This document shows positions 8,298 through 16,520 of a stretch of 64,000 nucleotides of DNA, one piece after another. Origin of the DNA: Arthrobacter sp. PAMC25564 (lineage in GTDB: Bacteria; Actinomycetota; Actinomycetes; Actinomycetales; Micrococcaceae); the NCBI RefSeq assembly GCF_004798705.1, contig NZ_CP039290.1, positions 744,001-808,000 on the forward strand, given 5' to 3'. The position numbers and the translations under genes are program-made. The notes below the pieces were generated by a model that saw nothing but the letters and a program-made list of their open reading frames with translations, was not told the origin of the DNA and made no database searches. Every line of letters begins with the position of its first letter. The stretch's first letter is position 1.

Positions 8298-8765
8298 CTA
8301 CAGCCGATCTACATAATTCTTGGCGGTCAGGAGATCTGAATGCGTTGCCTGGCGCAGCAGCCTGACTGCCTGGATCTTCTTGCCGTTCCGGGCCAGCGAC
8401 TGAAGCTGCAGGGTGAACTGGGGGTTCAGTTGGCCGCCGGGCAGGACTGCGCCCTGGTAGCCGGCTTGCCCCGCCGCCGGGGCGGAGCCCACCTGGGCGC
8501 GCAGGGATGCGCGGGCATGCTCCGCTTGCTGCGACTGCTGTTGCTCATTCTGGCTGGGGCGGGTGGCCGCATCCACCCGGGCGCGCGCCGCCGTGGCGGC
8601 CTGGACCTGGGCCGCATAGTGGGCCTGTGAGCGCACGGCAAGCTCCAATTGATAGCGCTCCGCGTCGGAAATACCGAAATTGCGCGGCTTCAGGGCCGTG
8701 GCGAAGGCCCACAGCACTGCCGCGAGAATGAGGGCAGGCAGTATGACTAGCAGTACATCGCCCAT
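8298..8765 (-). CDS. Membrane-anchored protein with one bL12-C-terminal-like segment
   Basis: 155 residues with an N-terminal membrane span (about 3-24), a glutamine- and alanine-rich probable coiled-coil or disordered middle (about 45-110), and a C-terminal segment NGKKIQAVRLLRQATHSDLL followed by TAKNYVDRL. The tail resembles the bL12 C-terminal domain and the segments of the next gene. The two genes form a two-gene operon. I do not recognise a named family; the similarity is by eye only. Confidence 0.6.
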   Translation of the reverse strand: MGDVLLVILPALILAAVLWAFATALKPRNFGISDAERYQLELAVRSQAHYAAQVQAATAARARVDAATRPSQNEQQQSQQAEHARASLRAQVGSAPAAGQAGYQGAVLPGGQLNPQFTLQLQSLARNGKKIQAVRLLRQATHSDLLTAKNYVDRL

Positions 8766-9393
8766 GTCTAGAGCTTATGCCAGATTGCAGTTATCCACAG
8801 CACCTTCGCGCCGTCGCTTACAGTGCGCCCGGACAGCCGTCAATTCGGCCAGATCCCGTGACGTCGGCCACAAAATGCGCGCATTTGGCTCCGCTTATGG
8901 GCCTGAATCCGCCACGTATCCCCAGCGGCAGGATGCAAGCTGTGGATGAAGCTTTGCGAAAGTATTTTTGTGTCCACAAGGTAATCCCAGTGTTTCCGCA
9001 GGTCAACGACCTGTTTCACGCTGAAGTATTTTTCTATCCACAGCTATTCCCACAGGCTGTGCACAAGCAGGAGGCACTAGTGCACAGCTTATCCACAGGG
9101 GCATCGCCAGGCCGGGTTGGTGCCCGCCGGATCGGGGGATAACGTAGCTGGATATCAAGCCGCGGATCCGGAAGTCCGGGGTATGCAGCGCACCTTCCTT
9201 GACGGGTCCGGCTTCGTCCGCCGCAGGGGGTACCGGCGCACCGGCAATATTGTCGGAGCCGGCTGATAGGACTTAACCGGTCGGTACATGCCGGGTTATA
9301 CGCCACTTTGCACCAAGCACATACGAAGGCACATGGTTTACGCGCCGCCGGCGGACGGATATCCACCGCGGCACACAATGGAGGACGGCAGCT
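8766..9393. other. 628-bp gap upstream of dnaB with clustered DnaA-box-like sites
   Basis: No gene seen. On the plus strand TTATCCACA occurs at 8791-8799 and 9089-9097. One-mismatch sites are GTGTCCACA at 8970-8978 (against the actinobacterial TTGTCCACA), CTATCCACA at 9034-9042, and TCATCCACA on the minus strand at 8941-8949. Two copies of AAGTATTTTT are embedded (separate entry). The layout recalls an origin or DnaA-titration region, but dnaA, dnaN and recF are not adjacent. It could be DnaA-dependent control of dnaB. Confidence 0.6.
8960..9042 (+). repeat. Two copies of AAGTATTTTT-N3-TCCACA with 64-bp spacing
   Basis: AAGTATTTTT at 8960-8969 and again at 9024-9033 are each followed after 3 bases by TCCACA (8973-8978 and 9037-9042). 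The start-to-start distance is exactly 64 bases. An identical AT-rich 10-mer beside a DnaA-box half is striking in this G/C-rich DNA. Confidence 0.7.
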
Positions 9394-10773
9394 TTGTCAG
9401 TTACGCATCTGGACTCAGTCGAGGGCACGCGGGGATCTGAAGGCAGCCGCAAACCGCCACAGGACATTCCCGCGGAGCAGTCCGTCCTGGGCGGCATGAT
9501 GCTGTCCAAGGACGCCATTGCCGACGTCGTCGAGATCCTGCGCGGACAGGACTTTTACCGCCCGGCGCACGAGACCATCTATGAGGCCATCATTGACCTC
9601 TACGGCCGCGGGGAGCCCGCCGACGCCGTGACCGTCTCGGATGAGCTGACCAAACGCGGTGAGATCAACCGGATCGGCGGCCCAGCCTACCTCCACGAAC
9701 TTATCCAGACCGTCCCCACCGCAGCCAACGCGGGCTACTATGCGGAAATCGTCGGCGAACGCGCGGTGCTGCGGCGCCTGGTCAACGCCGGCACCAAGAT
9801 CGTCCAGCTGGGCTACGGTGCCGACGGCGAGGTCGAGGACCTGGTCAACCAGGCACAGGCCGAGATCTACGCTGTCGCCGAGCGCCGCACCGCGGAGGAT
9901 TACGTTGTCCTCAAGGACGTCATGGAAGCCACCGTGGACGAGATCGAAGCCTCCGGCCACCGCGGTGAGGGACTGACGGGGGTGCCCACCGGATTCTATG
10001 AACTCGATGAGCTTACCCACGGCCTGCACCCGGGACAGATGATCGTCATCGCGGCCCGCCCCGCCGTCGGCAAGTCCACCTTCGCCCTGGACTTCGCCCG
10101 CTCCGCGGCCATCAAGAACAACCTGGCCACGGTGATGTTCTCCCTGGAAATGGGCCGGAACGAGATCGCCATGCGCCTGCTGTCGGCCGAGGCCACCATC
10201 GGCCTCCAGGACCTCCGTAAGGGCACCATCAAGGACGAGCAGTGGTCCAAGATCGCCACGACGATGGGCCGGATGAACGATGCCCCGCTGTTCATCGATG
10301 ACAGCCCCAACATGTCGCTGATGGAAATCCGCGCCAAGTGCCGGCGGCTCAAGCAGCAGCATGACCTCAAGCTCGTGATCCTCGATTACCTGCAGCTGAT
10401 GAGCTCGGGCAAGAAGGTCGAGTCCCGCCAGCAGGAAGTCTCCGAGTTCTCCCGTGCACTGAAACTGCTGGCCAAGGAACTCCAGGTGCCGGTGATCGCC
10501 CTCTCGCAGCTGAACCGTGGTTCCGAGCAGCGCCAGGACAAGCGGCCCATGGTCTCCGACCTCCGCGAATCCGGCTCCATCGAGCAGGACGCGGACATGG
10601 TCATCCTGCTGCACCGCGAAGACGTCTACGACAAGGAATCGCCCCGCGCCGGCGAGGCGGACATCCTGATCGCCAAGCACCGTAACGGCCCAACCAAGGA
10701 CATCGTGGTGGCGTTCCAGGGGCACTACTCGCGCTTCGCCAACATGGCGGCCGACGCCGGCGGCGGCTTCTAG
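9394..10773 (+). CDS. dnaB: Replicative DNA helicase DnaB
   Basis: 459 residues, normal intein-free length. The N-terminal helical domain starts near PQDIPAEQSVLGGMMLSKDA. The RecA-like ATPase has Walker A ARPAVGKST (about residues 225-233), the FSLEMGRNEIAMRLLSAEA segment, and LVILDYLQLM as Walker B. It unwinds DNA 5' to 3' at the fork. The start appears to be TTG at 9394, preceded by GGAGG at 9380-9384. It lies alone behind the DnaA-box-rich gap and 31 bases before the next gene. Confidence 0.97.
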   Translation: MSVTHLDSVEGTRGSEGSRKPPQDIPAEQSVLGGMMLSKDAIADVVEILRGQDFYRPAHETIYEAIIDLYGRGEPADAVTVSDELTKRGEINRIGGPAYLHELIQTVPTAANAGYYAEIVGERAVLRRLVNAGTKIVQLGYGADGEVEDLVNQAQAEIYAVAERRTAEDYVVLKDVMEATVDEIEASGHRGEGLTGVPTGFYELDELTHGLHPGQMIVIAARPAVGKSTFALDFARSAAIKNNLATVMFSLEMGRNEIAMRLLSAEATIGLQDLRKGTIKDEQWSKIATTMGRMNDAPLFIDDSPNMSLMEIRAKCRRLKQQHDLKLVILDYLQLMSSGKKVESRQQEVSEFSRALKLLAKELQVPVIALSQLNRGSEQRQDKRPMVSDLRESGSIEQDADMVILLHREDVYDKESPRAGEADILIAKHRNGPTKDIVVAFQGHYSRFANMAADAGGGF

Positions 10774-10804
10774 CGTGCAGACCGCGGCATAAGGACACAT
10801 TGAC

Positions 10805-12004
10805 GTGAGCGAACGAATCGGAATCATTGGTGGCGGGATCGTCGGCATCGCGCTGGCCCGGGCCCTCGTCCAGCGTGGGATCGGGGAGGTCACCGTCTTC
10901 GAGAAGGAGGCCCGGCTGGCCGCCCACCAGACGGGCCATAACTCGGGGGTGGTGCATGCCGGCCTCTACTACGCCGAGGGATCGCTGAAAGCGCGGTTAT
11001 GCGTTGCGGGACGCACCGCCATCCGTGACTACTGTCAGGAGAAGAACCTTCCGTACCGGGAAGTAGGCAAACTGGTGGTCGCCGTCGACGAATCCGAGCT
11101 GCCGGCGTTGGCCGAAATCGAGAAGCGGTCCAGGGCGAACGGGGTTCCCGGCCTGGTCCGGATCAACGACGTCGACCGGCTGCGCGACATCGAACCGCAC
11201 GTCGCCGGCGTGGCAGCGGTCCATTCGCCACACACCGCCGTCGTCGATTTTGCGGCGATCACCGAAGCGATGGCCCAGGACGTACGGGTAGCCGGTGGCA
11301 CCATTCTGCTCGGACACGAGGTGGTATCGATGGCCCTTGAAGGCGGCAAGGTGCGCGTGGGCACGGCCGTCTCGGAGCACCTCTTCGACCGGGTGATCGC
11401 CTGCGCCGGTTTGCAGTCCGACGTCGTTGCCCGCCTGGTGGGGGCCGACCCCTCGCCGAAAATCCTCCCCTTCCGGGGCGAATACTGGTCGCTGAATCCC
11501 GAACGCAACGATCTGGTGCAGGGGATGATCTACCCGGTCCCTGACCCGCGCTTCCCGTTCCTCGGGGTGCACTTCACCCGTGGCGTGTACGACGAGGTCC
11601 ACGTGGGTCCGAATGCCGTGCCGGCGCTGGCACGCGAGGGCTACGGCTGGCTCTCGGTCTCGGTGAAGGATACCTGGGAATCGTTGCGGTGGCCCGGGGC
11701 CGGGCCGTTGGCGAAAAAGCATTGGCGGATGGGTGTCGACGAGATCAGTGCCTCGCTGGTCAAATCCATGTATTACCGCAAGGCCCGGCGCTTCATCCCG
11801 GAGCTCACCATGCCGGACCTTACGGCGAAGAGCGCCGCGGGCGTCCGGGCACAGGCGTGGGGCCGCGACGGGTCGCTGCTGGACGACTTCGCAGTGGACC
11901 AGGTCGGACCGGTGACGCTGCTGCGGAATGCGCCGTCGCCGGCCGCCACCTCGTGCATGGCCATCGCGGACCACCTCGTCAACCGCTACCTGTTGGTGGG
12001 CTAG
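10805..12004 (+). CDS. lhgO: L-2-hydroxyglutarate oxidase
   Basis: 399 residues of the DAO-fold flavoprotein family. The N-terminal FAD-binding motif is IGIIGGGIVGIALARALVQRG (about 4-24), followed by HNSGVVHAGLYYAEGSLKARLC, characteristic of LhgO/YgaF. It oxidises L-2-hydroxyglutarate to 2-oxoglutarate, passing electrons to the membrane quinone pool. GTG start at 10805. Its stop shares a CTAG with the convergent thioesterase stop. Confidence 0.92.
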   Translation: MSERIGIIGGGIVGIALARALVQRGIGEVTVFEKEARLAAHQTGHNSGVVHAGLYYAEGSLKARLCVAGRTAIRDYCQEKNLPYREVGKLVVAVDESELPALAEIEKRSRANGVPGLVRINDVDRLRDIEPHVAGVAAVHSPHTAVVDFAAITEAMAQDVRVAGGTILLGHEVVSMALEGGKVRVGTAVSEHLFDRVIACAGLQSDVVARLVGADPSPKILPFRGEYWSLNPERNDLVQGMIYPVPDPRFPFLGVHFTRGVYDEVHVGPNAVPALAREGYGWLSVSVKDTWESLRWPGAGPLAKKHWRMGVDEISASLVKSMYYRKARRFIPELTMPDLTAKSAAGVRAQAWGRDGSLLDDFAVDQVGPVTLLRNAPSPAATSCMAIADHLVNRYLLVG

Positions 12005-12990
12005 CCCGCCGAAGGATCTTGCCGGCCGGCTGCCAGCAGATGGTTGGGCAGCCGGTTTCCGGGCGCCCTGCCGCGGATCTCCAGCAGCTCCCGGGCATGG
12101 GCATGCAGCCGCTTGTCCTCCCCGGACACCGGCACCCACGGCGGGATCGGGACTGAGGTGCCGTGTTCATCGCGGGCGACCATGACCGTCAGGCAGTAGG
12201 TCGTGAGGTTCAGTTCCCGCCCCCTGGGATCTCCCGAGCGGACATGGACGGCAATGTGCATGCCCTTGGTCCCCGTATAGACCAGCCGCGCCTCAACTTC
12301 CACCACATCGCCGATCAGGAGCGGACGGTAGAACCGCACGCCACCGGAGAACACGGCTACGGTGTCCTTCCCACAGTACCGCGAGGCGCAGACGTAGGCG
12401 GCTTCGTCGATCCATTTCATGACGGTTCCGCCGTGGACCTTCCCGCCCCAGTTCACATCGGTGGGGGCAGCCATGAACCGCAGGACCACACGCTCGGCGG
12501 TCCCGGCGTCGGTGTATTCCTGGGCACTCATGGCCTTGACGATGTCCTCCCGGACCTTGATCCGCGCCAGCGCGTGGTCACGCTGTTCGGTCTCCTCGTC
12601 CGTGGCGGGCTCAAAGTGCGGGACCGGGATGGGCTTGCCGTCCTCCCCGACCGCCACGAAGATCACCATGCACTGGCTGCGCATCGTGGCCGCACCGCCC
12701 TTGGGATCGCCGGACGAGACCACTGTGCGGATGTGCATCGAGGAGCGGCCGGTGTAGACGATGGTGGCCGTGACCTCGACCATGTCGCCGCTGTTGACCG
12801 GATCGGCAAAGTGGATGTTGCCGACGTAGGCAGTGACGCAATAGGACTTGGACCAGCCGACGGCGGCCGCATAGGCCGCCTTGTCGACCCACTCCAGCAC
12901 CGTGCCGGCGTCGACGGAGCCGCTGTGGCCGACGTCGGTGGGGGCCGCAAGGAAACGCAGGGTCACGGAATTGGCGGCTGTTTCGTTCAT
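12001..12990 (-). CDS. Acyl-CoA thioesterase with two hotdog domains
   Basis: 329 residues made of two tandem hotdog domains (about 8-125 and 165-290). Each has the family pattern: AAPTDVGHSGSVDAGTVLEW followed by VDKAAY in the first, and AAPTDVNWGGKVHGGTVMKW followed by IDEAAY in the second. Each is followed by the GDMVEV or GDVVEV strand. Such proteins hydrolyse acyl-CoA to free acid and CoA in the cytoplasm. The two halves are diverged, as in eukaryotic ACOT and bacterial two-domain thioesterases; the second keeps the more canonical active-site residues. Convergent with lhgO, overlapping by 4 bases. Confidence 0.88.
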   Translation of the reverse strand: MNETAANSVTLRFLAAPTDVGHSGSVDAGTVLEWVDKAAYAAAVGWSKSYCVTAYVGNIHFADPVNSGDMVEVTATIVYTGRSSMHIRTVVSSGDPKGGAATMRSQCMVIFVAVGEDGKPIPVPHFEPATDEETEQRDHALARIKVREDIVKAMSAQEYTDAGTAERVVLRFMAAPTDVNWGGKVHGGTVMKWIDEAAYVCASRYCGKDTVAVFSGGVRFYRPLLIGDVVEVEARLVYTGTKGMHIAVHVRSGDPRGRELNLTTYCLTVMVARDEHGTSVPIPPWVPVSGEDKRLHAHARELLEIRGRAPGNRLPNHLLAAGRQDPSAG

Positions 12991-13071
12991 GCTGCGAGTT
13001 TACTGACAGGCCCGGAATTCCGCCGCGGGGGAAGGACATAAACGCCGCGCGTGCGCCACACGGGCCGGCCC

Positions 13072-14001
13072 TCAGTCGAGGATGCGGCCGGAAGGCCGTT
13101 CCGGGGTCGGGAAGATCCCTTCCATGAGCGCCAGTACCGCTTGCGTGGCCCGGCTGACATAGTGTTTTGGCCACACGATGACGGTCGCCAGATAGGTGGG
13201 GGTGCCCGTCAGCTCCCGATAGACCAGGCCGGGATGGTTGATGTGGCTCACCGAGGAGAGCGTCAGGGTCACGCCGACGCCAGCGGCGACCAGGCCGAGA
13301 ATGGCATAGGAATCCGGGGCCTCCTGCATCACGCGGGGCGAGAAGCCGGCTTCCAGGGCCAGCCGCATCGCAGCGTCGCGCAAAGACGCGCCCTGCGTGG
13401 CCGGGAAGCTGACGAAGGGTTCGTTGGCCATATCCTTGAGGTCCACGGCATCCCGTGAGGCCAGGGTGTGGTCCTCCGGTAATGCCGCCAGCAGGCGCTC
13501 GTAGGTAAACACCCTGGTGTTGACTTCGGTGTTGCGGACCGGCAGGCGGGAAAAGCCGATATCCAGGACGCCCGCCGCGACCTGGGCCGGCGCGGACCCC
13601 GCGTACACCATCGACACAAGTTTGAGCTCGATGCCGGGCTCGGCAGTGCGGACTGCCTTGGCCAGCGGCGGCAGCACCGACCGGCTGCCTGCCCCCGCAT
13701 AGCCGACGGTGACCTGCCCCACGACGCTGGCCCCGCCGAGCAGTGCGGCACGATCAATGAGTCGTGCGCTGTCCAGGGTCTGCAGGATGGGCTCCCGCAC
13801 CGCATGTCCGGCCTCGGTCAGCCGGATGGTCCGTGAACTCCTGTCGAACAGCTCAACCCCCAGGTCCTGTTCCAGCTTGTGGATCCAGACACTCAGCTGC
13901 GGCTGCGCAACCGACAGGCGTTCCGCGGCGCGGCCGAAGTGCAATTCCTCCGCGAGGACCGCGAAGGCATGGAGGTACTTCAAATGCATCATGCTACCCA
14001 T
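13072..14001 (-). CDS. LysR-family transcriptional regulator
   Basis: 309 residues. The winged helix at the N-terminus reads LKYLHAFAVLAEELHFGRAA, ERLSVAQPQLSVWIHKLEQDLG and VELFDRSSRTIRLTEAG. The effector domain follows from about residue 92 (GQVTVGYAGAGSRSVLP). The helix resembles the CatR/BenM/CatM subgroup that senses muconate-type inducers. The ATG at 14001 follows AAGGAA. It is divergent from the AtoE-type transporter and catC, which it probably activates. Confidence 0.88.
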   Translation of the reverse strand: MGSMMHLKYLHAFAVLAEELHFGRAAERLSVAQPQLSVWIHKLEQDLGVELFDRSSRTIRLTEAGHAVREPILQTLDSARLIDRAALLGGASVVGQVTVGYAGAGSRSVLPPLAKAVRTAEPGIELKLVSMVYAGSAPAQVAAGVLDIGFSRLPVRNTEVNTRVFTYERLLAALPEDHTLASRDAVDLKDMANEPFVSFPATQGASLRDAAMRLALEAGFSPRVMQEAPDSYAILGLVAAGVGVTLTLSSVSHINHPGLVYRELTGTPTYLATVIVWPKHYVSRATQAVLALMEGIFPTPERPSGRILD

Positions 14002-14023
14002 AACGGTTTCCTTATTAGATGTC

Positions 14024-14046
14024 TAGCGATATTTTATTGGACGCTA
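14024..14046. promoter_or_regulatory. Candidate LysR-type operator
   Basis: TAGCG (14024-14028) and CGCTA (14042-14046) are perfect 5-bp inverse arms around an AT-rich 13-base centre, in the 216-base divergent space. LysR-type sites commonly have such T-N11-A dyads. It lies 23 bases from the regulator start. Confidence 0.5.
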
Positions 14047-14217
14047 ATTGGCGCCTTCTGTCATCTTGAATGTGCGCCGCCTAACGAGAGCCTGTGATGG
14101 GAAGCACTGCGACCCGGAGGCCCGTTGCGGCCTCCATTCACCCTTCGGGCAGCCGGACGCCCGCGGTCTGCGATGAATTACCCGTGAAATTTCGGCACTT
14201 CAAAGAGGAAAAAATCC

Positions 14218-15606
14218 ATGAACAAGACAGTCATCGAGACTGAACTCCCCGCGGTCAAACGCGCAGGCCTCATGCAGAAGGTGGCGGGCTTCTTTACCGA
14301 GCTCATGCGCCGGTACCTGCCGGACCCCTTCGTTTTCGCCATTGTCCTGACGTTCCTCACCGTCATCCTGGCCATCGTCGTCGAGCAGCAGAGCTTCACC
14401 GACGTGACCGCTGCCTGGGGCAAGGGCTTCTGGTCCCTGCTGGCGTTCACGACGCAGATGGCGGTCATCCTGGCCATGGGCTACGTCCTGGCCAACGCTC
14501 CCGCCGTGGACCGGCTGATGGATGCGATCGTCAGCCGGGTCGAAACCCCGCGGACCGCCGTCATCGTCGCCACCCTGGTGGGCGCAGTCGGGTCCTACCT
14601 GAACTGGGGTTTCGGCCTCGTGATCGGCGGCATCATCGCCAAGAAGCTGGCCCTGCACGTCAGGAACGTGCACTACCCGCTGATCATCGCCGCGGCCTAC
14701 AGCGGTTTCACCATGTATGGCCTCGGCCTGTCCGCCACGATTCCGATGGTCATCTCCACGCCGGGCCACCCGATGGAGAAGCAGATGGGCCTCATCACGC
14801 TGGCCGAGACCATCTTCTCCGCTCCGATGCTGATCACCGCCGCCGTCGTCCTGATCACGTTGCCGCTGCTGAATGGAATGCTGCACCCCAAGCCGGGACA
14901 GCCCGTCACCGAGATTGACCGCGCCCAGCACGCCGCAGCACCCGTCACGACTACGGCAGCGGACGTGGACGCCAACACCTTCGCGGCAAAGCTGAACAAC
15001 AGCCGCATCCTGGCGCTCGGCATCGGCGCGCTCGGCATGGCCTACGTGGTCATCAATTTCATCCGCGGCGGCGGCGTGGACCTGAACCTGATCAACTTCT
15101 TCATCCTCTTCCTGGGCCTCCTGCTGCTGGGCACGCCGAACGCCTACCTCCGCCAGCTGAACGAGGGCATCAAGACCATCTCCGGCATCATCCTGCAGTT
15201 CCCCTTCTACGCCGGAATCATGGCGATCATGGGCGCCTCGGGACTCGTCCTGACGATCTCGGGCATCTTCACCAGCATCTCCACGCCGGAGACCCTGCCG
15301 TTCTGGGGCCTGGTCAGCTCGTTCCTGATCAACTTCTTTGCCCCCTCCGGCGGCGGACACTGGGTGATTCAGGGTCCGTTCATGATGGACGCGGCCAAGG
15401 CGATCGGCGCCTCCCCGGCCCAGACCGCCATGTCCGTGATGCTCGGCAACGCCTGGAACGACCTGGTCCAGCCGTTCTGGATCCTGCCGGCGCTGGCCCT
15501 GTCCAAGCTCAAGCTCAAGGACATCATGGGCTATACGGTGATCATGATGTTCTGGGTTGGCATCATCTACATTGCCGCTGTCCTGCTCTGGGGCTTCCTG
15601 GGCTAG
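14218..15606 (+). CDS. AtoE-type short-chain carboxylate transporter
   Basis: A 462-residue polytopic membrane protein (about 11-12 spans) of the short-chain fatty acid transporter family. Characteristic stretches are RYLPDPFVFAIVLTFLTVIL (about 31-50), GSYLNWGFGLVIGGIIAKKL (about 123-142) and FFAPSGGGHWVIQGPFM (about 375-391). It probably imports a small organic acid with protons. AGAGGA precedes the ATG. It is followed after 39 bases by catC and divergent from a LysR gene, so the substrate may be an intermediate or relative of the catechol branch rather than acetoacetate. Confidence 0.85.
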   Translation: MNKTVIETELPAVKRAGLMQKVAGFFTELMRRYLPDPFVFAIVLTFLTVILAIVVEQQSFTDVTAAWGKGFWSLLAFTTQMAVILAMGYVLANAPAVDRLMDAIVSRVETPRTAVIVATLVGAVGSYLNWGFGLVIGGIIAKKLALHVRNVHYPLIIAAAYSGFTMYGLGLSATIPMVISTPGHPMEKQMGLITLAETIFSAPMLITAAVVLITLPLLNGMLHPKPGQPVTEIDRAQHAAAPVTTTAADVDANTFAAKLNNSRILALGIGALGMAYVVINFIRGGGVDLNLINFFILFLGLLLLGTPNAYLRQLNEGIKTISGIILQFPFYAGIMAIMGASGLVLTISGIFTSISTPETLPFWGLVSSFLINFFAPSGGGHWVIQGPFMMDAAKAIGASPAQTAMSVMLGNAWNDLVQPFWILPALALSKLKLKDIMGYTVIMMFWVGIIYIAAVLLWGFLG

Positions 15607-15645
15607 GACCGCAATCCCGCACAAACGAACACGAACGAAAGAGAG

Positions 15646-15930
15646 ATGCCGATGTTGTTCCTGGTACGCATGGACGTCAACATTCCCGTTGACATGCCGT
15701 CCGAGAAGGCCGCCGAGATCAAGGCCGTGGAAAAGGCCTACTCGCAGAACCTCCAGCGTGAGGGAAAGTGGCGCCACATCTGGCGGGTAGTGGGCGAATA
15801 CTCCAACTACTCGGTCTTTGACGCGGAAAGCAATGACGAGCTGCACGAGATGCTCTCCGGCCTGCCGCTGTTCCCCTACATGGACATCGAGGTGACGCCG
15901 TTGGCGAAGCACCCCTCGGATATCCACTGA
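15646..15930 (+). CDS. catC: Muconolactone Delta-isomerase
   Basis: 94 residues, the normal size. It shows MLFLVRMDVNIP near the start, KWRHIWRVVGEYSNYSVFD in the middle and LPLFPYMDIEVTPLAKHPSD at the end, all hallmarks of CatC. It converts (S)-muconolactone to 3-oxoadipate enol-lactone, the PcaD substrate. An alternative start two codons later (15652) is equally plausible, since CatC usually begins MLFLV. No catA or catB is nearby; it is linked only to the AtoE transporter. Confidence 0.93.
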   Translation: MPMLFLVRMDVNIPVDMPSEKAAEIKAVEKAYSQNLQREGKWRHIWRVVGEYSNYSVFDAESNDELHEMLSGLPLFPYMDIEVTPLAKHPSDIH

Positions 15931-15947
15931 ACAGCGCCAGCAGCTGA

Positions 15948-16001
15948 CAGTGCACGACGGCGGGCAGCCACCCTGAGGTGGCTGCCCGCCGTCGTGCACT
16001 G
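15948..16001. terminator. 25-bp perfect hairpin, bidirectional terminator
   Basis: Positions 15948-15972 and 15977-16001 are perfectly complementary, with a CTGA tetraloop, 17 bases past the catC stop. CTCTTGTTTT follows on the plus strand. It lies between the convergent catC and doxX genes and can stop transcription from either side. The stem is far longer than a terminator needs. Confidence 0.85.
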
Positions 16002-16021
16002 CTCTTGTTTTGGGGGAGGGG

Positions 16022-16456
16022 CTATGCGAGGACGCTGAGCTTCGAGTTGGCGCGGCCGAAGAGGGCGCGGTCCGCGGAGAGCTTGCCCGCGCCGACCAAG
16101 GCGACGGCAACGGCCGCGCCGGCCAGCAGGAGCACCAGTTCATAGCCGCCGGTGGCGGCAAAGACGCCGGCCGAAACGTGCACCAGGAACAGGGCGCCCA
16201 GCATGTCCAGGGCCAGGAGGACGGCGAAGACGCGGGTCAGCACGCCGACAATCAGCGCGATACCTCCGACGAGTTCGAGCGTGGCGACGGCCGGGGCCGC
16301 GAGCCCGGCGGCCGGAACACCCATCTGCGTGAATGCGGCCTGGGTGCCGGCGATGGTCCATTCGTTGAATTTCTGCCAGCCGTGGGCGGCGAAGAGGAAT
16401 CCGGTGATGACGCGCAGGATGGTGCGGGCCGAGGTGGTGAGTGCGGGCTGGTTCAT
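16022..16456 (-). CDS. DoxX family membrane protein
   Basis: 144 residues with about four membrane spans. The DoxX pattern is clear: ILRVITGFLFAAHGWQKFNE at the start, then AAPAVATLELVGGIALIVGV and LGALFLVHVSAGVF. DoxX proteins belong to membrane redox or thiol-stress complexes, but the exact role is unsettled. A tandem operator pair lies upstream at 16521-16568. Confidence 0.88.
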   Translation of the reverse strand: MNQPALTTSARTILRVITGFLFAAHGWQKFNEWTIAGTQAAFTQMGVPAAGLAAPAVATLELVGGIALIVGVLTRVFAVLLALDMLGALFLVHVSAGVFAATGGYELVLLLAGAAVAVALVGAGKLSADRALFGRANSKLSVLA

Positions 16457-16520
16457 GTGATGTGCCTTTTCAGGAGTCGGGGGAAGGGCGCTGTCTCGGG
16501 CGTTCAGTCACGACCTCAAG

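Noticed and set aside
8766..9393. The chromosomal origin oriC itself
   Set aside because: dnaA, dnaN and recF are not adjacent, and only about five box-like sites are seen. A regulatory or titration region is the safer call.
9394..10773. Possible intein in DnaB
   Set aside because: The protein is of normal length, with an uninterrupted Walker A region and no intein end motifs.
14200..16161. A 653-codon open frame antisense to the AtoE transporter and catC
   Set aside because: The translation is low-complexity and rich in H, G, Q and D. The plus strand has two recognisable proteins with ribosome-binding sites.
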